A DNA stretch of 39,056 nt from Bordetella parapertussis. Its GTDB lineage: Bacteria > Pseudomonadota > Gammaproteobacteria > Burkholderiales > Burkholderiaceae_B. Numbering within the stretch: position 1 is the stretch's first letter; each line of letters starts with the position of its first letter. The DNA is taken from assembly GCA_945872285.1 (NCBI GenBank), contig CAMBZR010000024.1:1-39056 (forward strand), read 5' to 3'. A program made the position numbers and the translations under genes. Positions 1 to 7,425 of this stretch are shown in pieces. Below the pieces are notes generated by a model that was not told the DNA's origin, ran no database searches, and was given only the letters and a program-made list of their open reading frames with translations.

Positions 1-102
1 ATGGGTGAGTTAACGCCACGCCGTTGGAAAGAGTTATTTGCACAGAACCCTAAGCGGTCGGTGCTGCATCTGATTGATCAGATGAGAAAGAAAGCAGAAT
101 AA
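1..102 (+). CDS. 3' end of an unrecognised gene (or a 33-residue ORF)
   Basis: The first frame is open from base 1 to a TAA stop at 100-102 and encodes 33 basic residues that end in the motif DQMRKKAE. The window happens to start on ATG, so this may be the tail of a longer gene cut by the window edge. I do not recognise the family. The length and charge would suit the C-terminus of a DNA-binding or mobile-element protein, but that is only a guess. Confidence 0.3.
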   Translation: MGELTPRRWKELFAQNPKRSVLHLIDQMRKKAE

Positions 103-125
103 CGTCGCCTATTGAACGGTGCGCA

Positions 126-144
126 GTTACCGCTTACGGGTAAC
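126..144. repeat. Short inverted repeat upstream of the toxin-antitoxin pair
   Basis: GTTACC and GGTAAC flank a 7-base spacer. The structure lies in the 129-base gap between the first reading frame and the toxin gene. No T-run follows, so it is not an obvious terminator. An operator for the antitoxin is possible but unproven. Confidence 0.3.
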
Positions 145-196
145 GGATGGCAACGGACTTGGGACAGTTGGCACCAAATCTGTCGGAGCAACACTC

Positions 197-223
197 TTGA
201 CAATCTATGCCACTTAGTATCAC
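197..223 (+). promoter_or_regulatory. Weak candidate promoter of the toxin-antitoxin pair
   Basis: A perfect TTGACA lies at 197-202. The best -10 candidate, TATCAC at 218-223, is only 15 bases away, which is shorter than the usual 16-18. It ends nine bases before the toxin ATG at 232. The -35 box is good and the rest is weak. Confidence 0.3.
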
Positions 224-231
224 AATAAAGA

Positions 232-616
232 ATGAAACGTATTTTTAAGACTCGCTACTTTGCTCGTTGGATGCGTAAGACTGAACTCAGTGACAAGGCG
301 CTCTATTCTGCCGTTATCGAAATGGCGCAAGGATTGATCGATGCTAATCTGGGTGGCGGGATCCTCAAAAAAAGAGTCGGACTTTCCGGTCGAGGCAAGC
401 GAGCTGGGGGCCAGAACCTTGGTCGCGACAAATAAGGGAAACCGATGGATTTTTGTGTACGGTTTTGAAAAAAATGACCACGCAAATATCTCAGATGGTG
501 AACTGGAAGCGTTGAAAGATATTGCTGCAGAACTATTGGCGAGGACTGTTAAACAACTGGACGAAGCCTTGAATGACGGATCATTAACGGAGATATGCGA
601 TGACCACAAAATCTAA
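232..616 (+). pseudogene. RelE/HigB-like toxin gene broken by a +1 frameshift
   Basis: The N-terminal part (MKRIFKTRYFARWMRK...) and the C-terminal part (TLVATNKGNRWIFVYGFEKND...) are the two halves of a PF06296-type RelE-family toxin of about 127 residues, normally an mRNA interferase. The first half runs from 232 in one frame and stops at 433-435. The second continues in the next frame from about 411 to the stop at 614-616. The break falls in a run of five G at 406-410, and removing one G restores GKRAGARTLVATNKG across the junction. This could be a real inactivating mutation, phase variation or a homopolymer sequencing error. The 3' end overlaps the antitoxin gene by 17 bases, typical of this toxin-first arrangement. 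Confidence 0.82.
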
Positions 617-923
617 GGCCAAGAGCCTCATTTTTGAAGCTGTTCATGAAACTGCAAGCGATCTTCATCGCCTCGGCTTCATTGATAAACGAAAAATGCG
701 CAAATTTGATCTGCTTTGTCTAGATCCCATTCCAGCATACGATAGTGAAAAAATTCGTGCACTAAGGAACCACCTGAAACTAAGCCAAGCTGTTTTGGCT
801 TCGGTATTGAATACTAGCCTGTCAACAGTGCGCAAATGGGAAGCAGGCGATAAGCATCCAGGCGGTCCCTCGCTAAAGTTGCTTAATCTGCTGGATCGCA
901 AAGGTCTGGAGGCGGTAATTTAA
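600..923 (+). CDS. XRE-family HTH antitoxin (HigA/NadS-like)
   Basis: This 107-residue protein has a C-terminal helix-turn-helix at about residues 60-85 (LSQAVLASVLNTSLSTVRKW, then EAGDKHPGGPS) of the Cro/C1 type found in NadS/HigA-like antitoxins. Such antitoxins neutralise a partner RelE-family toxin and repress their own promoter. The gene starts inside the end of the toxin frame with a 17-base overlap, so the two are translationally linked. It is intact although its toxin is frameshifted, as expected if loss of the toxin is harmless while loss of the antitoxin is not. The family call is from motif and context; the exact subfamily is less certain. Confidence 0.8.
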   Translation: MTTKSKAKSLIFEAVHETASDLHRLGFIDKRKMRKFDLLCLDPIPAYDSEKIRALRNHLKLSQAVLASVLNTSLSTVRKWEAGDKHPGGPSLKLLNLLDRKGLEAVI

Positions 924-1093
924 TTGAATTTCCTGGACCATGCAGGGTAAGTCAAATCCAAGTTCAGATGAGGTTTACTTTAAAGATAACGGGCTAAAGG
1001 AAGCAGCCTGACATGACCGATCAATGACTTTCACTTATCTTCCTCAAAATGCTGTCCAACACAGTCAGACCACCGCTAGGGAACAATTTTCTT

Positions 1094-2455
1094 ATGAACG
1101 AAATTCGGATGCTCTCCACAAGCGGGATCCTTGGCTATGGATTCCCTGAGGCCTCGCTCGAAGCCGGCATGGCGCTCAAGCCACACATCATCGGCGTAGA
1201 CGGTGGCTCAGTCGATCCTGGGCCGCATTACCTCGGTTCGGGCAAGCCGTTCAGCTCACCCATGGCGATCAAACGCGATCTGCGTCTCATGTTGAATGCA
1301 GCGGTCAAACACGGTTGCAAGCTTATTATCGGCACCTGCGGCGGCTCGGGGGGCGAACCCCATCTCGAGCTCGTGGTCAACTTCGCCCGAGAGATCGCCG
1401 CCGAAGACAAGCTGCACTTTAAGATGGCCGTGATTCATGCTGAGCTCAAGCCAGAGTTCGTCAAAGAACAACTGCGAAAAAATAAGATACGTCCCTTAGG
1501 ACGACATCCTGCCCTAGAACTCGCTACCGTCGATCGTGCGGTCCGGATTGTGGGCATGATGGGGCCCGAGCCCTTTGCAGAAGCGTTGAATGCCGGCGCA
1601 CAAGTCATTCTTGCCGGACGTTCAAGTGACCCATCTCCCTGGGCAGCTGCTGCAATCAATGAAGGATTTCCGCCGGCGGCAGCCTGGTATGCCGGCAAGA
1701 TGCTCGAGTGCGGCGCAACGCCCGCCATCCCTAAAGGACATGACTGCTTAATGGTCACCCTCAGAATGAATGGGGAAGTTGAGTGCGAGCCTATGAATCC
1801 GATCCGTCGCTGCACGAGCGTTTCGATCGCAAACCATAGTCTTCACGAAAACGCGAGCCCTATTTACCATGTGGAACCGGGCGGAATGCTCGACACCTCC
1901 GCGTGCACTTTTGAAGAAGTCACCGACCGCGCGGTCATCATCCGTGGCATGACGTGGACCACCAATCCATACACGATCAAGCTTGAGGCCGCAGAACTAG
2001 CCGGATATCGGGCCTTTACGATCTGCGGCACACGCGACCCCTTACTCATTAAGACTGTCAAAACATTTCTGGCAAATATTCGGGAGCTCACCGCAACCAA
2101 AGCCTCGGATATCGACGTCAAGCCCACGGACTACACGCTGGTGATACGCACGTACGGGTTGAGCGGTGTCATGGCAGAACGAGAACAAGCACAAGAACCC
2201 ACCTCGCACGAACTAGGATTTCTCGTCGAAGTTGTCGCCAAAGATCAAACGACCGCCAATAGTGTGTTGGCGCTTGCGCGTACACAAATGCTTCATATGG
2301 ATTTCCCTGGGCGCATGTGCCGAGAAGGCAACATGGCCTTTCCGTTCTCACCGTCCGATCAGGAAGGCGGACCGATGTATCAATTCTCCATGCATCACGT
2401 ACTCGAGGTCAGTGATCCGTGCGAGCTCTTCCCAATCGATTACGAAAACGTATAA
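1094..2455 (+). CDS. AtuA-family (DUF1446) protein, putative catabolic enzyme
   Basis: A 453-residue protein of the acyclic terpene utilisation AtuA/DUF1446 family (PF07287). It shows glycine-rich conserved blocks such as GVDGGSVDPGPHYLG near the N-terminus, GTCGGSGGEPHLELV, and AGRSSDPSPWAAAA near the middle. AtuA is needed for citronellol/geraniol catabolism in Pseudomonas, but its reaction is not established and many homologues sit outside terpene clusters. I chose ATG 1094 (MNEIRMLSTSG); an in-frame ATG at 1049 would add 15 unconserved-looking residues. It is the first gene of a six-gene operon with DUF4387 and an ABC importer, so it probably acts in the cytoplasm on whatever that importer brings in. 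None of the other atu genes is nearby, so a terpene substrate should not be assumed. Confidence 0.85.
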   Translation: MNEIRMLSTSGILGYGFPEASLEAGMALKPHIIGVDGGSVDPGPHYLGSGKPFSSPMAIKRDLRLMLNAAVKHGCKLIIGTCGGSGGEPHLELVVNFAREIAAEDKLHFKMAVIHAELKPEFVKEQLRKNKIRPLGRHPALELATVDRAVRIVGMMGPEPFAEALNAGAQVILAGRSSDPSPWAAAAINEGFPPAAAWYAGKMLECGATPAIPKGHDCLMVTLRMNGEVECEPMNPIRRCTSVSIANHSLHENASPIYHVEPGGMLDTSACTFEEVTDRAVIIRGMTWTTNPYTIKLEAAELAGYRAFTICGTRDPLLIKTVKTFLANIRELTATKASDIDVKPTDYTLVIRTYGLSGVMAEREQAQEPTSHELGFLVEVVAKDQTTANSVLALARTQMLHMDFPGRMCREGNMAFPFSPSDQEGGPMYQFSMHHVLEVSDPCELFPIDYENV

Positions 2456-2467
2456 CGGAGACCCAAC

Positions 2468-2776
2468 ATGCCACTCATTAAAGATCTCGCCACGGTTTGC
2501 AAGAGTAAGAATGCGGGTCCATTCGAATTAACGATCGATGTCGTTTTTGACAATGCAGAAGCCTATAACCGGGTCAAACGTTCCGGTGTGCTCTGCCCTC
2601 AGCTTTTCGCCACGCTTTACAAAGTCGACGCAAAAGACGTGCTCTTTACCCCATACGACGCTGCCTTTGCGTTTAAGGCAACGCTCCCTCGCCTTATTCC
2701 CTCAGGCGGCGTCGGAGACACAGATGTGTATGGCGCGCAGCAACACGCCCCCGTGTTGAACGTCAATATTCCCTGA
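2468..2776 (+). CDS. DUF4387 family protein
   Basis: A 102-residue soluble protein with the DUF4387 pattern (PF14330): N-terminal SKNAGPFELTIDVVF, a central VLCPQLFATLY and a C-terminal GGVGDTDVYGAQQHAPVL. Its function is unknown. Members are commonly encoded directly beside AtuA/DUF1446 proteins, as here, where the gap is 12 bases and a GGAG ribosome-binding site precedes the start. The pairing suggests a small subunit or accessory partner of the AtuA-like protein. It has no signal peptide or membrane segment. The family call is confident; the partnership is inference from gene order. Confidence 0.85.
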   Translation: MPLIKDLATVCKSKNAGPFELTIDVVFDNAEAYNRVKRSGVLCPQLFATLYKVDAKDVLFTPYDAAFAFKATLPRLIPSGGVGDTDVYGAQQHAPVLNVNIP

Positions 2777-2787
2777 GCATTCGCGCA

Positions 2788-3549
2788 ATGCCCAAAAAGT
2801 CGATTCCGCTGCTTTGGTTTAGTGCGCTATCAATTGTTATTGGCCTAGCGGTCTGGGAACTTTGCGCGACGCAATTTTCAGACTTTATCTTGCCGTCACC
2901 CTTAAGCGTTTTTGCACAGTTTCTAGACCCAAACTTTGCACTAAGGCTGGCCAAAGCCGTCTCGGGATCGCTCATCCAATTGGCGATTGGCTTCGGGCTT
3001 GCTCTTGCCGTGGCAGTGCCACTTGGCACGCTGCTCGGCCGTTCCGACACCCTCTACCGGATTTTTAACCCGACCATCAACGCAATCTACGCCATACCGC
3101 CGGTAGCGATGATCCCGTTCTTGATCATTTGGTTTGGCTTGTTCCTCGAGTCGCGCGTCGCACTTGTTTTTCTGATGTGTTTTTTCGATATTCTTGTGGT
3201 GATCATCGCCGGTTCAAGAGACGTTCGAACCTCCTGGATTGATGTCGGACGCTCCTTCGGCGGCAGTCGTTACTACTGCTTACGCTACATTGTCTTCCCG
3301 GCGCTAACGCCTTTTCTTTTTGCCGCGTTGCGCGTGGGTTCTGCGCGCGCAATCAACGGCATGATTACCGCAGAACTGTTCTTTGCAGCCGTCAATTTGG
3401 GGCAACTGTTAAAACGCTCGTCTCAGGCGTTCGATGCGTCTGCCGCCTTGGCCGTTGTGATGACCGTCTGTCTGATGGGGCTACTCGCACAAACTATCAT
3501 CGTGCTTCTTGAGCGACGCTTATTGCACTGGCACATAAGACGTTCATGA
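2788..3549 (+). CDS. ABC transporter permease, SsuC/TauC type (first of two)
   Basis: A 253-residue inner-membrane protein with about six hydrophobic segments and the BPD_transp_1 coupling loop (DVGRSFGGSRYYCLRYIVFP, around residues 152-171) that docks on the ATPase. The closest named relatives are permeases for sulfonates, taurine, nitrate and thiamine precursors (SsuC/TauC/ThiX). It begins 11 bases after the DUF4387 stop and ends 10 bases before a second, clearly different permease gene. The importer is therefore probably a heterodimeric channel. The substrate cannot be read from the sequence. Confidence 0.9.
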   Translation: MPKKSIPLLWFSALSIVIGLAVWELCATQFSDFILPSPLSVFAQFLDPNFALRLAKAVSGSLIQLAIGFGLALAVAVPLGTLLGRSDTLYRIFNPTINAIYAIPPVAMIPFLIIWFGLFLESRVALVFLMCFFDILVVIIAGSRDVRTSWIDVGRSFGGSRYYCLRYIVFPALTPFLFAALRVGSARAINGMITAELFFAAVNLGQLLKRSSQAFDASAALAVVMTVCLMGLLAQTIIVLLERRLLHWHIRRS

Positions 3550-3559
3550 GACATCGACC

Positions 3560-4321
3560 ATGAAGAAACTTAGAAACGCTCTTCTTCCGCTCCTTGGCTT
3601 TGCGATCGTGATCGCAATCTGGGAAATCGTCGGCTCACGACTGGGCAACAGCTTGTTTGCGCCGGCGTCCTCTGTGTTGGTTCAGTACATCGATATGCTG
3701 CGCGAAGGCACGATGCTCAACGAGCTTTTCACCTCTTTGCGCCAGATGTTGTTAGGATTTGTGATCGCTTGTTTAGTCGGTATGCCAATGGGCATCGCGA
3801 TGGGCCGCTCAAAGATCACTGACACGATGCTTCGTCCCTGGGTGAGCATCTTTGTGGTGACCTCGACCGCCGCGTTGGTTCCAATTCTTATTATGATTTT
3901 AGGGACTGGCCTGACCTTACGGGCTACCGTAGTTTTTTTAGCCGCCGTCTGGTATATCGTGCTGACCACCTACAACGGCGCCAAAGGCGTTAGCCCAGAG
4001 TTGCTAGCTGTCGGTCACTCATTTTCCGCAAATCGTCATCAAATATTTTGGAAAATCATCCTGCCGGCGCTCTACCCGTATTTAATTACCGGCGCACGGA
4101 TTGGACTCATTCACGCAATCCGCGCCATGGTCATGGCGGAGATGTTTGTAATCGTTGGCTACGGCGCTCTCATTAACCAAGCAGGCATGGAGATCAATAC
4201 AAGCTCCTTACTGGCGTTGTTATTAACATTGGCGTTTATCAGTCTCATCGCAAACGCTATTCTTTCCCAATGGGGGAAAAACCTAGCACCCTGGTACGAG
4301 CAGCAACGCCAGACCCTCTAA
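3560..4321 (+). CDS. ABC transporter permease, SsuC/TauC type (second of two)
   Basis: This protein is also 253 residues, with N-terminal membrane segment LLPLLGFAIVIAIWEIVGSR and the coupling loop LLAVGHSFSANRHQIFWKII followed by LPALYP. It is the same fold as the preceding permease, but the sequences differ widely, so this is not a recent duplication. SsuABC and TauABC importers normally have a single permease gene used as a homodimer. Two adjacent genes imply a heterodimer or alternative pairings. The gap to the upstream gene is 10 bases. Confidence 0.9.
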   Translation: MKKLRNALLPLLGFAIVIAIWEIVGSRLGNSLFAPASSVLVQYIDMLREGTMLNELFTSLRQMLLGFVIACLVGMPMGIAMGRSKITDTMLRPWVSIFVVTSTAALVPILIMILGTGLTLRATVVFLAAVWYIVLTTYNGAKGVSPELLAVGHSFSANRHQIFWKIILPALYPYLITGARIGLIHAIRAMVMAEMFVIVGYGALINQAGMEINTSSLLALLLTLAFISLIANAILSQWGKNLAPWYEQQRQTL

Positions 4322-4361
4322 TTAACAGCCCTACACGTTCTTACAGGTCACAGGAGACACC

Positions 4362-5396
4362 ATGACAATCACTCGCAGAGACTTACTGAAGCATGCCGGA
4401 ATGGGAATGAGCGCTGCAGCCATACTATCGAACATCCCCTTTAGCTTCGCACAAAACAAACGTGCCGTAAAAGCACAGATCCTAGGCTACACCCTCGCGA
4501 TTCACGTACCAGCCATCATGGCACTCAATGAAGGAATGCAAGCACTTGGTTATAGCGCGTCTGATATGAACCGCATCGAATCGATGCAAGTATTGACCCA
4601 ATCAATCGTCGCCGGTGCTGCAGAGGTAGGCGAGTCAGACGTCGTGTCAGCGCTGCGGGCAGGCTCCGTCGGTGCGGACGTCAAAATGGTGGGCATGGTT
4701 TACAACAACACCAGTCAAGTACTCGTGGTCAACGCAGACAAGATCAAAACGTACTCTGATTTTAAAAATAAAGACAACGCGATAGCCTTAAATTCTACCG
4801 GCGACTTTATTTACGTCATGTTGAGCGGTATTTTCGAGCGTAACGGTATAGATATTCAAGATACAACTGTCGTCGAGGTGGGCGGCTCAGGCTCTCGTAT
4901 GCGTGCCTTGTTGGGTGGGCGCGTGGCTGCGGTACCGGTTCATTTTGATCAGGCTGCGGATATTCTCAAGCAGGGTAACTACAAGGTCATGATTGAACCC
5001 TGGAAAATCTACAACCCATGGCTCTCAGAAGCTTGGCTCGTACAAGGCTCGTGGCTCAAAAACGCTGACAATGCACGCGCAATCACAGACCTACTCAAGG
5101 CCACACTCACCTCTTTCCGTAAAGCGAACGAGAGCTTGTCATACTTTGCCGAAGGCTACCGCAAATACGCCACGATCAAGGACGCCAAGAGCGCGACCGA
5201 GGCAGAGCTCAAGCCAGTGTGGGAACAGCTGTCCAAACAGGTCAAGGCCTGGCCTAATGACGGCGGTTTCCGATTAAAGTATTTTGAAGAATTGCTTCCC
5301 GTCTATGTCAAAGCAGGGACAGTCAAACGCGGCGCCAATATCGCGCGAGTCATTGACACCCAATACATCGACAAAGCGCTAAAGGAGCTTGGGTAA
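4362..5396 (+). CDS. ABC transporter substrate-binding protein (NMT1/SsuA-like)
   Basis: A 344-residue exported receptor with a twin-arginine-like signal (TITRRDLLKHAG... ending near SFAQ at about residue 31). The mature part has the NMT1/SsuA-like periplasmic binding fold, including an early AIHVPAIMALNEG segment, and binds the ligand for delivery to the two permeases. A good ribosome-binding site (CAGGAGACACC) precedes ATG 4362. The 40-base gap before it is the longest in the operon. The ligand is unknown; relatives bind sulfonates, nitrate, pyrimidine precursors or aromatic acids. Tat export of a binding protein is less common than Sec and may mean it folds in the cytoplasm. Confidence 0.87.
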   Translation: MTITRRDLLKHAGMGMSAAAILSNIPFSFAQNKRAVKAQILGYTLAIHVPAIMALNEGMQALGYSASDMNRIESMQVLTQSIVAGAAEVGESDVVSALRAGSVGADVKMVGMVYNNTSQVLVVNADKIKTYSDFKNKDNAIALNSTGDFIYVMLSGIFERNGIDIQDTTVVEVGGSGSRMRALLGGRVAAVPVHFDQAADILKQGNYKVMIEPWKIYNPWLSEAWLVQGSWLKNADNARAITDLLKATLTSFRKANESLSYFAEGYRKYATIKDAKSATEAELKPVWEQLSKQVKAWPNDGGFRLKYFEELLPVYVKAGTVKRGANIARVIDTQYIDKALKELG

Positions 5397-6164
5397 TTGA
5401 CATACTTCAAGCTTGAAATCGATCGAATCACAAAGACCTACCGGCAAGGCACTGGCGGCTTACCGGTACTCGATGACTTCTCACTTCCGGTCAAAGACCT
5501 GGAGTTTCTCGTGTTGCTTGGTCCCTCAGGATGCGGCAAATCTACGCTTCTAAGAATCATTAACGGTATCGAGCCCAGTGATAGCGGAAGGATCCTGATC
5601 GATGGACAAGACGTGACGGGCACAACCGGGCACGGTCGTGGAATGGTGTTTCAAAGCTTTGAACTTTTCCCATGGCGCACCGTACTGGATAATGTTGCGT
5701 TCGGCTTAGAAATTGCTGGCCTTGAAAAACAACAGCGCCTAGCGCAAGCCCGGGAATGTATTAGTCTTGTGGGGCTATCCGCCTTCGAGAATTCGTACCC
5801 CCATCAACTCTCGGGTGGTATGCAGCAGCGTGTCGGAATCGCCCGCGCGCTCGCCATCAAGCCAAGCATCCTGCTGATGGACGAGCCCTACGGCGCGTTA
5901 GATGTACAAACGCGTGACTTACTGCAGGACGAGCTGCTCAATATTTGGGAACGCGAACGTAAAACAGTGATTTTTGTAACCCACTCGATCGAAGAAGCCT
6001 TGTATCTGGCCGACCGGATCGTTGTGATGTCGCCGAGGCCCGGCCGGATCGCTCAAATCATCGATGTACCGTTCGTCCGCCCCCGCCGTGACGATATAAA
6101 GACCGAGCCCGCGTTTCTTCAACTCAGACGACAGATTTGGGAGAGTTTGAAAAAGATGGTTTGA
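5397..6164 (+). CDS. ABC transporter ATP-binding protein (SsuB/TauB-like)
   Basis: A 255-residue ATPase with Walker A GPSGCGKST at residues 42-50, the Q-loop at Q86, signature LSGGMQQR at 138-145, Walker B ILLMDEP ending at 164 and an H-loop histidine in VIFVTHS. All catalytic motifs are intact. The start is TTG at 5397, immediately after the TAA of the receptor gene, with AAGGAG at 5381-5386 inside the end of that gene. Translation is therefore likely coupled. It is the last gene of the AtuA-DUF4387-transporter operon and powers both permeases. Confidence 0.92.
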   Translation: MTYFKLEIDRITKTYRQGTGGLPVLDDFSLPVKDLEFLVLLGPSGCGKSTLLRIINGIEPSDSGRILIDGQDVTGTTGHGRGMVFQSFELFPWRTVLDNVAFGLEIAGLEKQQRLAQARECISLVGLSAFENSYPHQLSGGMQQRVGIARALAIKPSILLMDEPYGALDVQTRDLLQDELLNIWERERKTVIFVTHSIEEALYLADRIVVMSPRPGRIAQIIDVPFVRPRRDDIKTEPAFLQLRRQIWESLKKMV

Positions 6165-6317
6165 TGTCTTCGAAGTCAACACTAAAAGAACGTAAGCGAT
6201 CCATAAACCCCAACTTGGGCACACGATAAAAACTGCACGATGCTCTCTACCTCCGAATATGAAATAAGAGCAGCAGGGATTGGATTCCGCACCTTTCCAC
6301 GAGAGTTCGCAGCCGAC

Positions 6318-6587
6318 CTAAACTCTTGAAGTACCAACCTTTTTACTCGGTACTACCGTCATTATTTCTGAAACAGTCACATGTTTTGGATTGTTATTTG
6401 GCAACAACACTTTTATTGCGCAATCCCCCTGCGAAACGATCCCGACTAGAACTTCGTCATCGCCGACTAATATAGCCCTTACTCGATACTCGCGCATCAG
6501 CATCAGGACGTCTTCCACAGGACTAGTTGATCGCACAGAAACTATTGTGTTGGCTTTTTGCTCAATAACTTGTCTTACGGATGTCAT
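6318..6587 (-). pseudogene. Truncated CBS-domain protein
   Basis: The 89 residues start like a normal bacterial two-CBS protein of about 140-150 residues (MTSVRQVIEQKANTIVSV..., MREYRVRAILVGDDEVLVGI, VSQGDCAIKVLLP). The frame is lost just after VTVSEIMT, where the second CBS motif should begin, and ends in an unrelated tail. Only one CBS motif remains, and adenosine-nucleotide-binding CBS modules need the pair. No good ribosome-binding site precedes the start. I could not find the second half downstream in another frame. It is most likely a gene remnant, although a short expressed protein cannot be excluded. Confidence 0.7.
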
Positions 6588-7005
6588 AAAAATCTGCCAG
6601 TAAAATTTAAAAATGGATAGAGTTTTGGATATTTAATCTTGCAGTTCCAAGGTTATTCGGAAAAGTTAAACAAATGCAGCCAGCGGCCGATAGCGATAAA
6701 GCTGTAACCCGACCATACTAATATTACCTCTGCGTGTACTGTTTTGCGGCTAAACAGAGTGACGAAGTTGAAACTTTACGTTCGTAAAGTTATTCACAAA
6801 ACCAGATGGTCAGCGCTTCGGCTAGCCCTGTTTTGAGGCGACCACCGCGTCCGGGGATTTAGTAGATGTTCATTTTCACGCCTAAATAATAGTCGGGCAG
6901 CGGATTGACAATCCCGAGACAGGTCACTCCATCAAAGCGCCTAACTTTATTTAACGTGCAACCGTTATAATCAAGTCGTTAGTTCGCGAACCGGATCACT
7001 TAGCC
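6588..7005. other. 418-base gap without a clear gene
   Basis: No convincing gene is visible. The stretch holds a near-perfect palindrome at 6772-6791 and a 39-codon minus-strand open tail at 6862-6978 that ends in DYYLGVKMNIY, a possible outer-membrane-protein remnant. A TATAAT at 6966-6971 lies 34 bases before the FolB-like start and could be its -10 element; no good -35 accompanies it. It reads as a decayed region plus the folB promoter. Confidence 0.5.
6772..6791. repeat. Palindrome, operator- or hairpin-like
   Basis: AACTTTACG and CGTAAAGTT are exact inverted repeats around a two-base TT centre. The tight spacer suits a dimeric regulator site better than a transcription terminator, and no T-run follows. 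It lies between the truncated CBS gene and the FolB-like gene. No regulator gene is adjacent. Confidence 0.55.
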
Positions 7006-7386
7006 ATGACGCTACAAGCATTCATCGAGCTGCATGCAATCAAAATAGATACAAAGATTGGAACCTATGCACCGGGCGCGGCAGCCCCCAATGGGCACCT
7101 ACTAAGCCTAGCACTCTGCGTAGATCCAAAACTTGTTTTGATCGATGAAGACTCGATGCAAAATGTATTTGATTACGATCCTCTCTTACTTGAAATTCAA
7201 CGACTTGCGGCAGATAAACATTACGAAACGCAGGAGCGACTCATCACACGTATCGTCAAAGCATGTGCCGTATATGCAGAAATCATATCGCTAGAAATCA
7301 TCCTAAGAAAACAACCGGTGCTAAACGACTCTGGGTCGCTTGGGGTGCGGCTATGCATGGACAGAGCCGCACTAAATCGTGTTTAG
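7006..7386 (+). CDS. Dihydroneopterin aldolase (FolB)-like protein
   Basis: A 126-residue cytoplasmic protein with the FolB/DHNA fold pattern: N-terminal IELHAIKIDTKIGTY, the central Y..QERLITRIV segment and C-terminal LEIILRKQPVL. Canonical FolB converts dihydroneopterin to hydroxymethyl-dihydropterin and glycolaldehyde in folate synthesis. The Lys of the LRKQPV stretch matches the catalytic lysine region. The Glu usually found soon after the GVY/GTY block is absent here (TYAPGAAAPNGH). It resembles a divergent Burkholderiales FolB-like group, so the activity may differ. It stands alone among eroded genes, with no other folate gene nearby. Confidence 0.75.
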   Translation: MTLQAFIELHAIKIDTKIGTYAPGAAAPNGHLLSLALCVDPKLVLIDEDSMQNVFDYDPLLLEIQRLAADKHYETQERLITRIVKACAVYAEIISLEIILRKQPVLNDSGSLGVRLCMDRAALNRV

Positions 7387-7425
7387 CATGCTAAATCAAG
7401 ATAACTCTCATCTAGGATAAACGCA

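Noticed and set aside
1024..1152. Open frame from ATG 1024 overlapping the AtuA start in another frame
   Set aside because: Its 42 codons show no domain or signal, and the AtuA frame is clearly conserved in the overlap.
5919..6224. Minus-strand open frame of about 100 codons overlapping the ABC ATPase
   Set aside because: It is antisense to a gene with all ATPase motifs and has no recognisable protein features.
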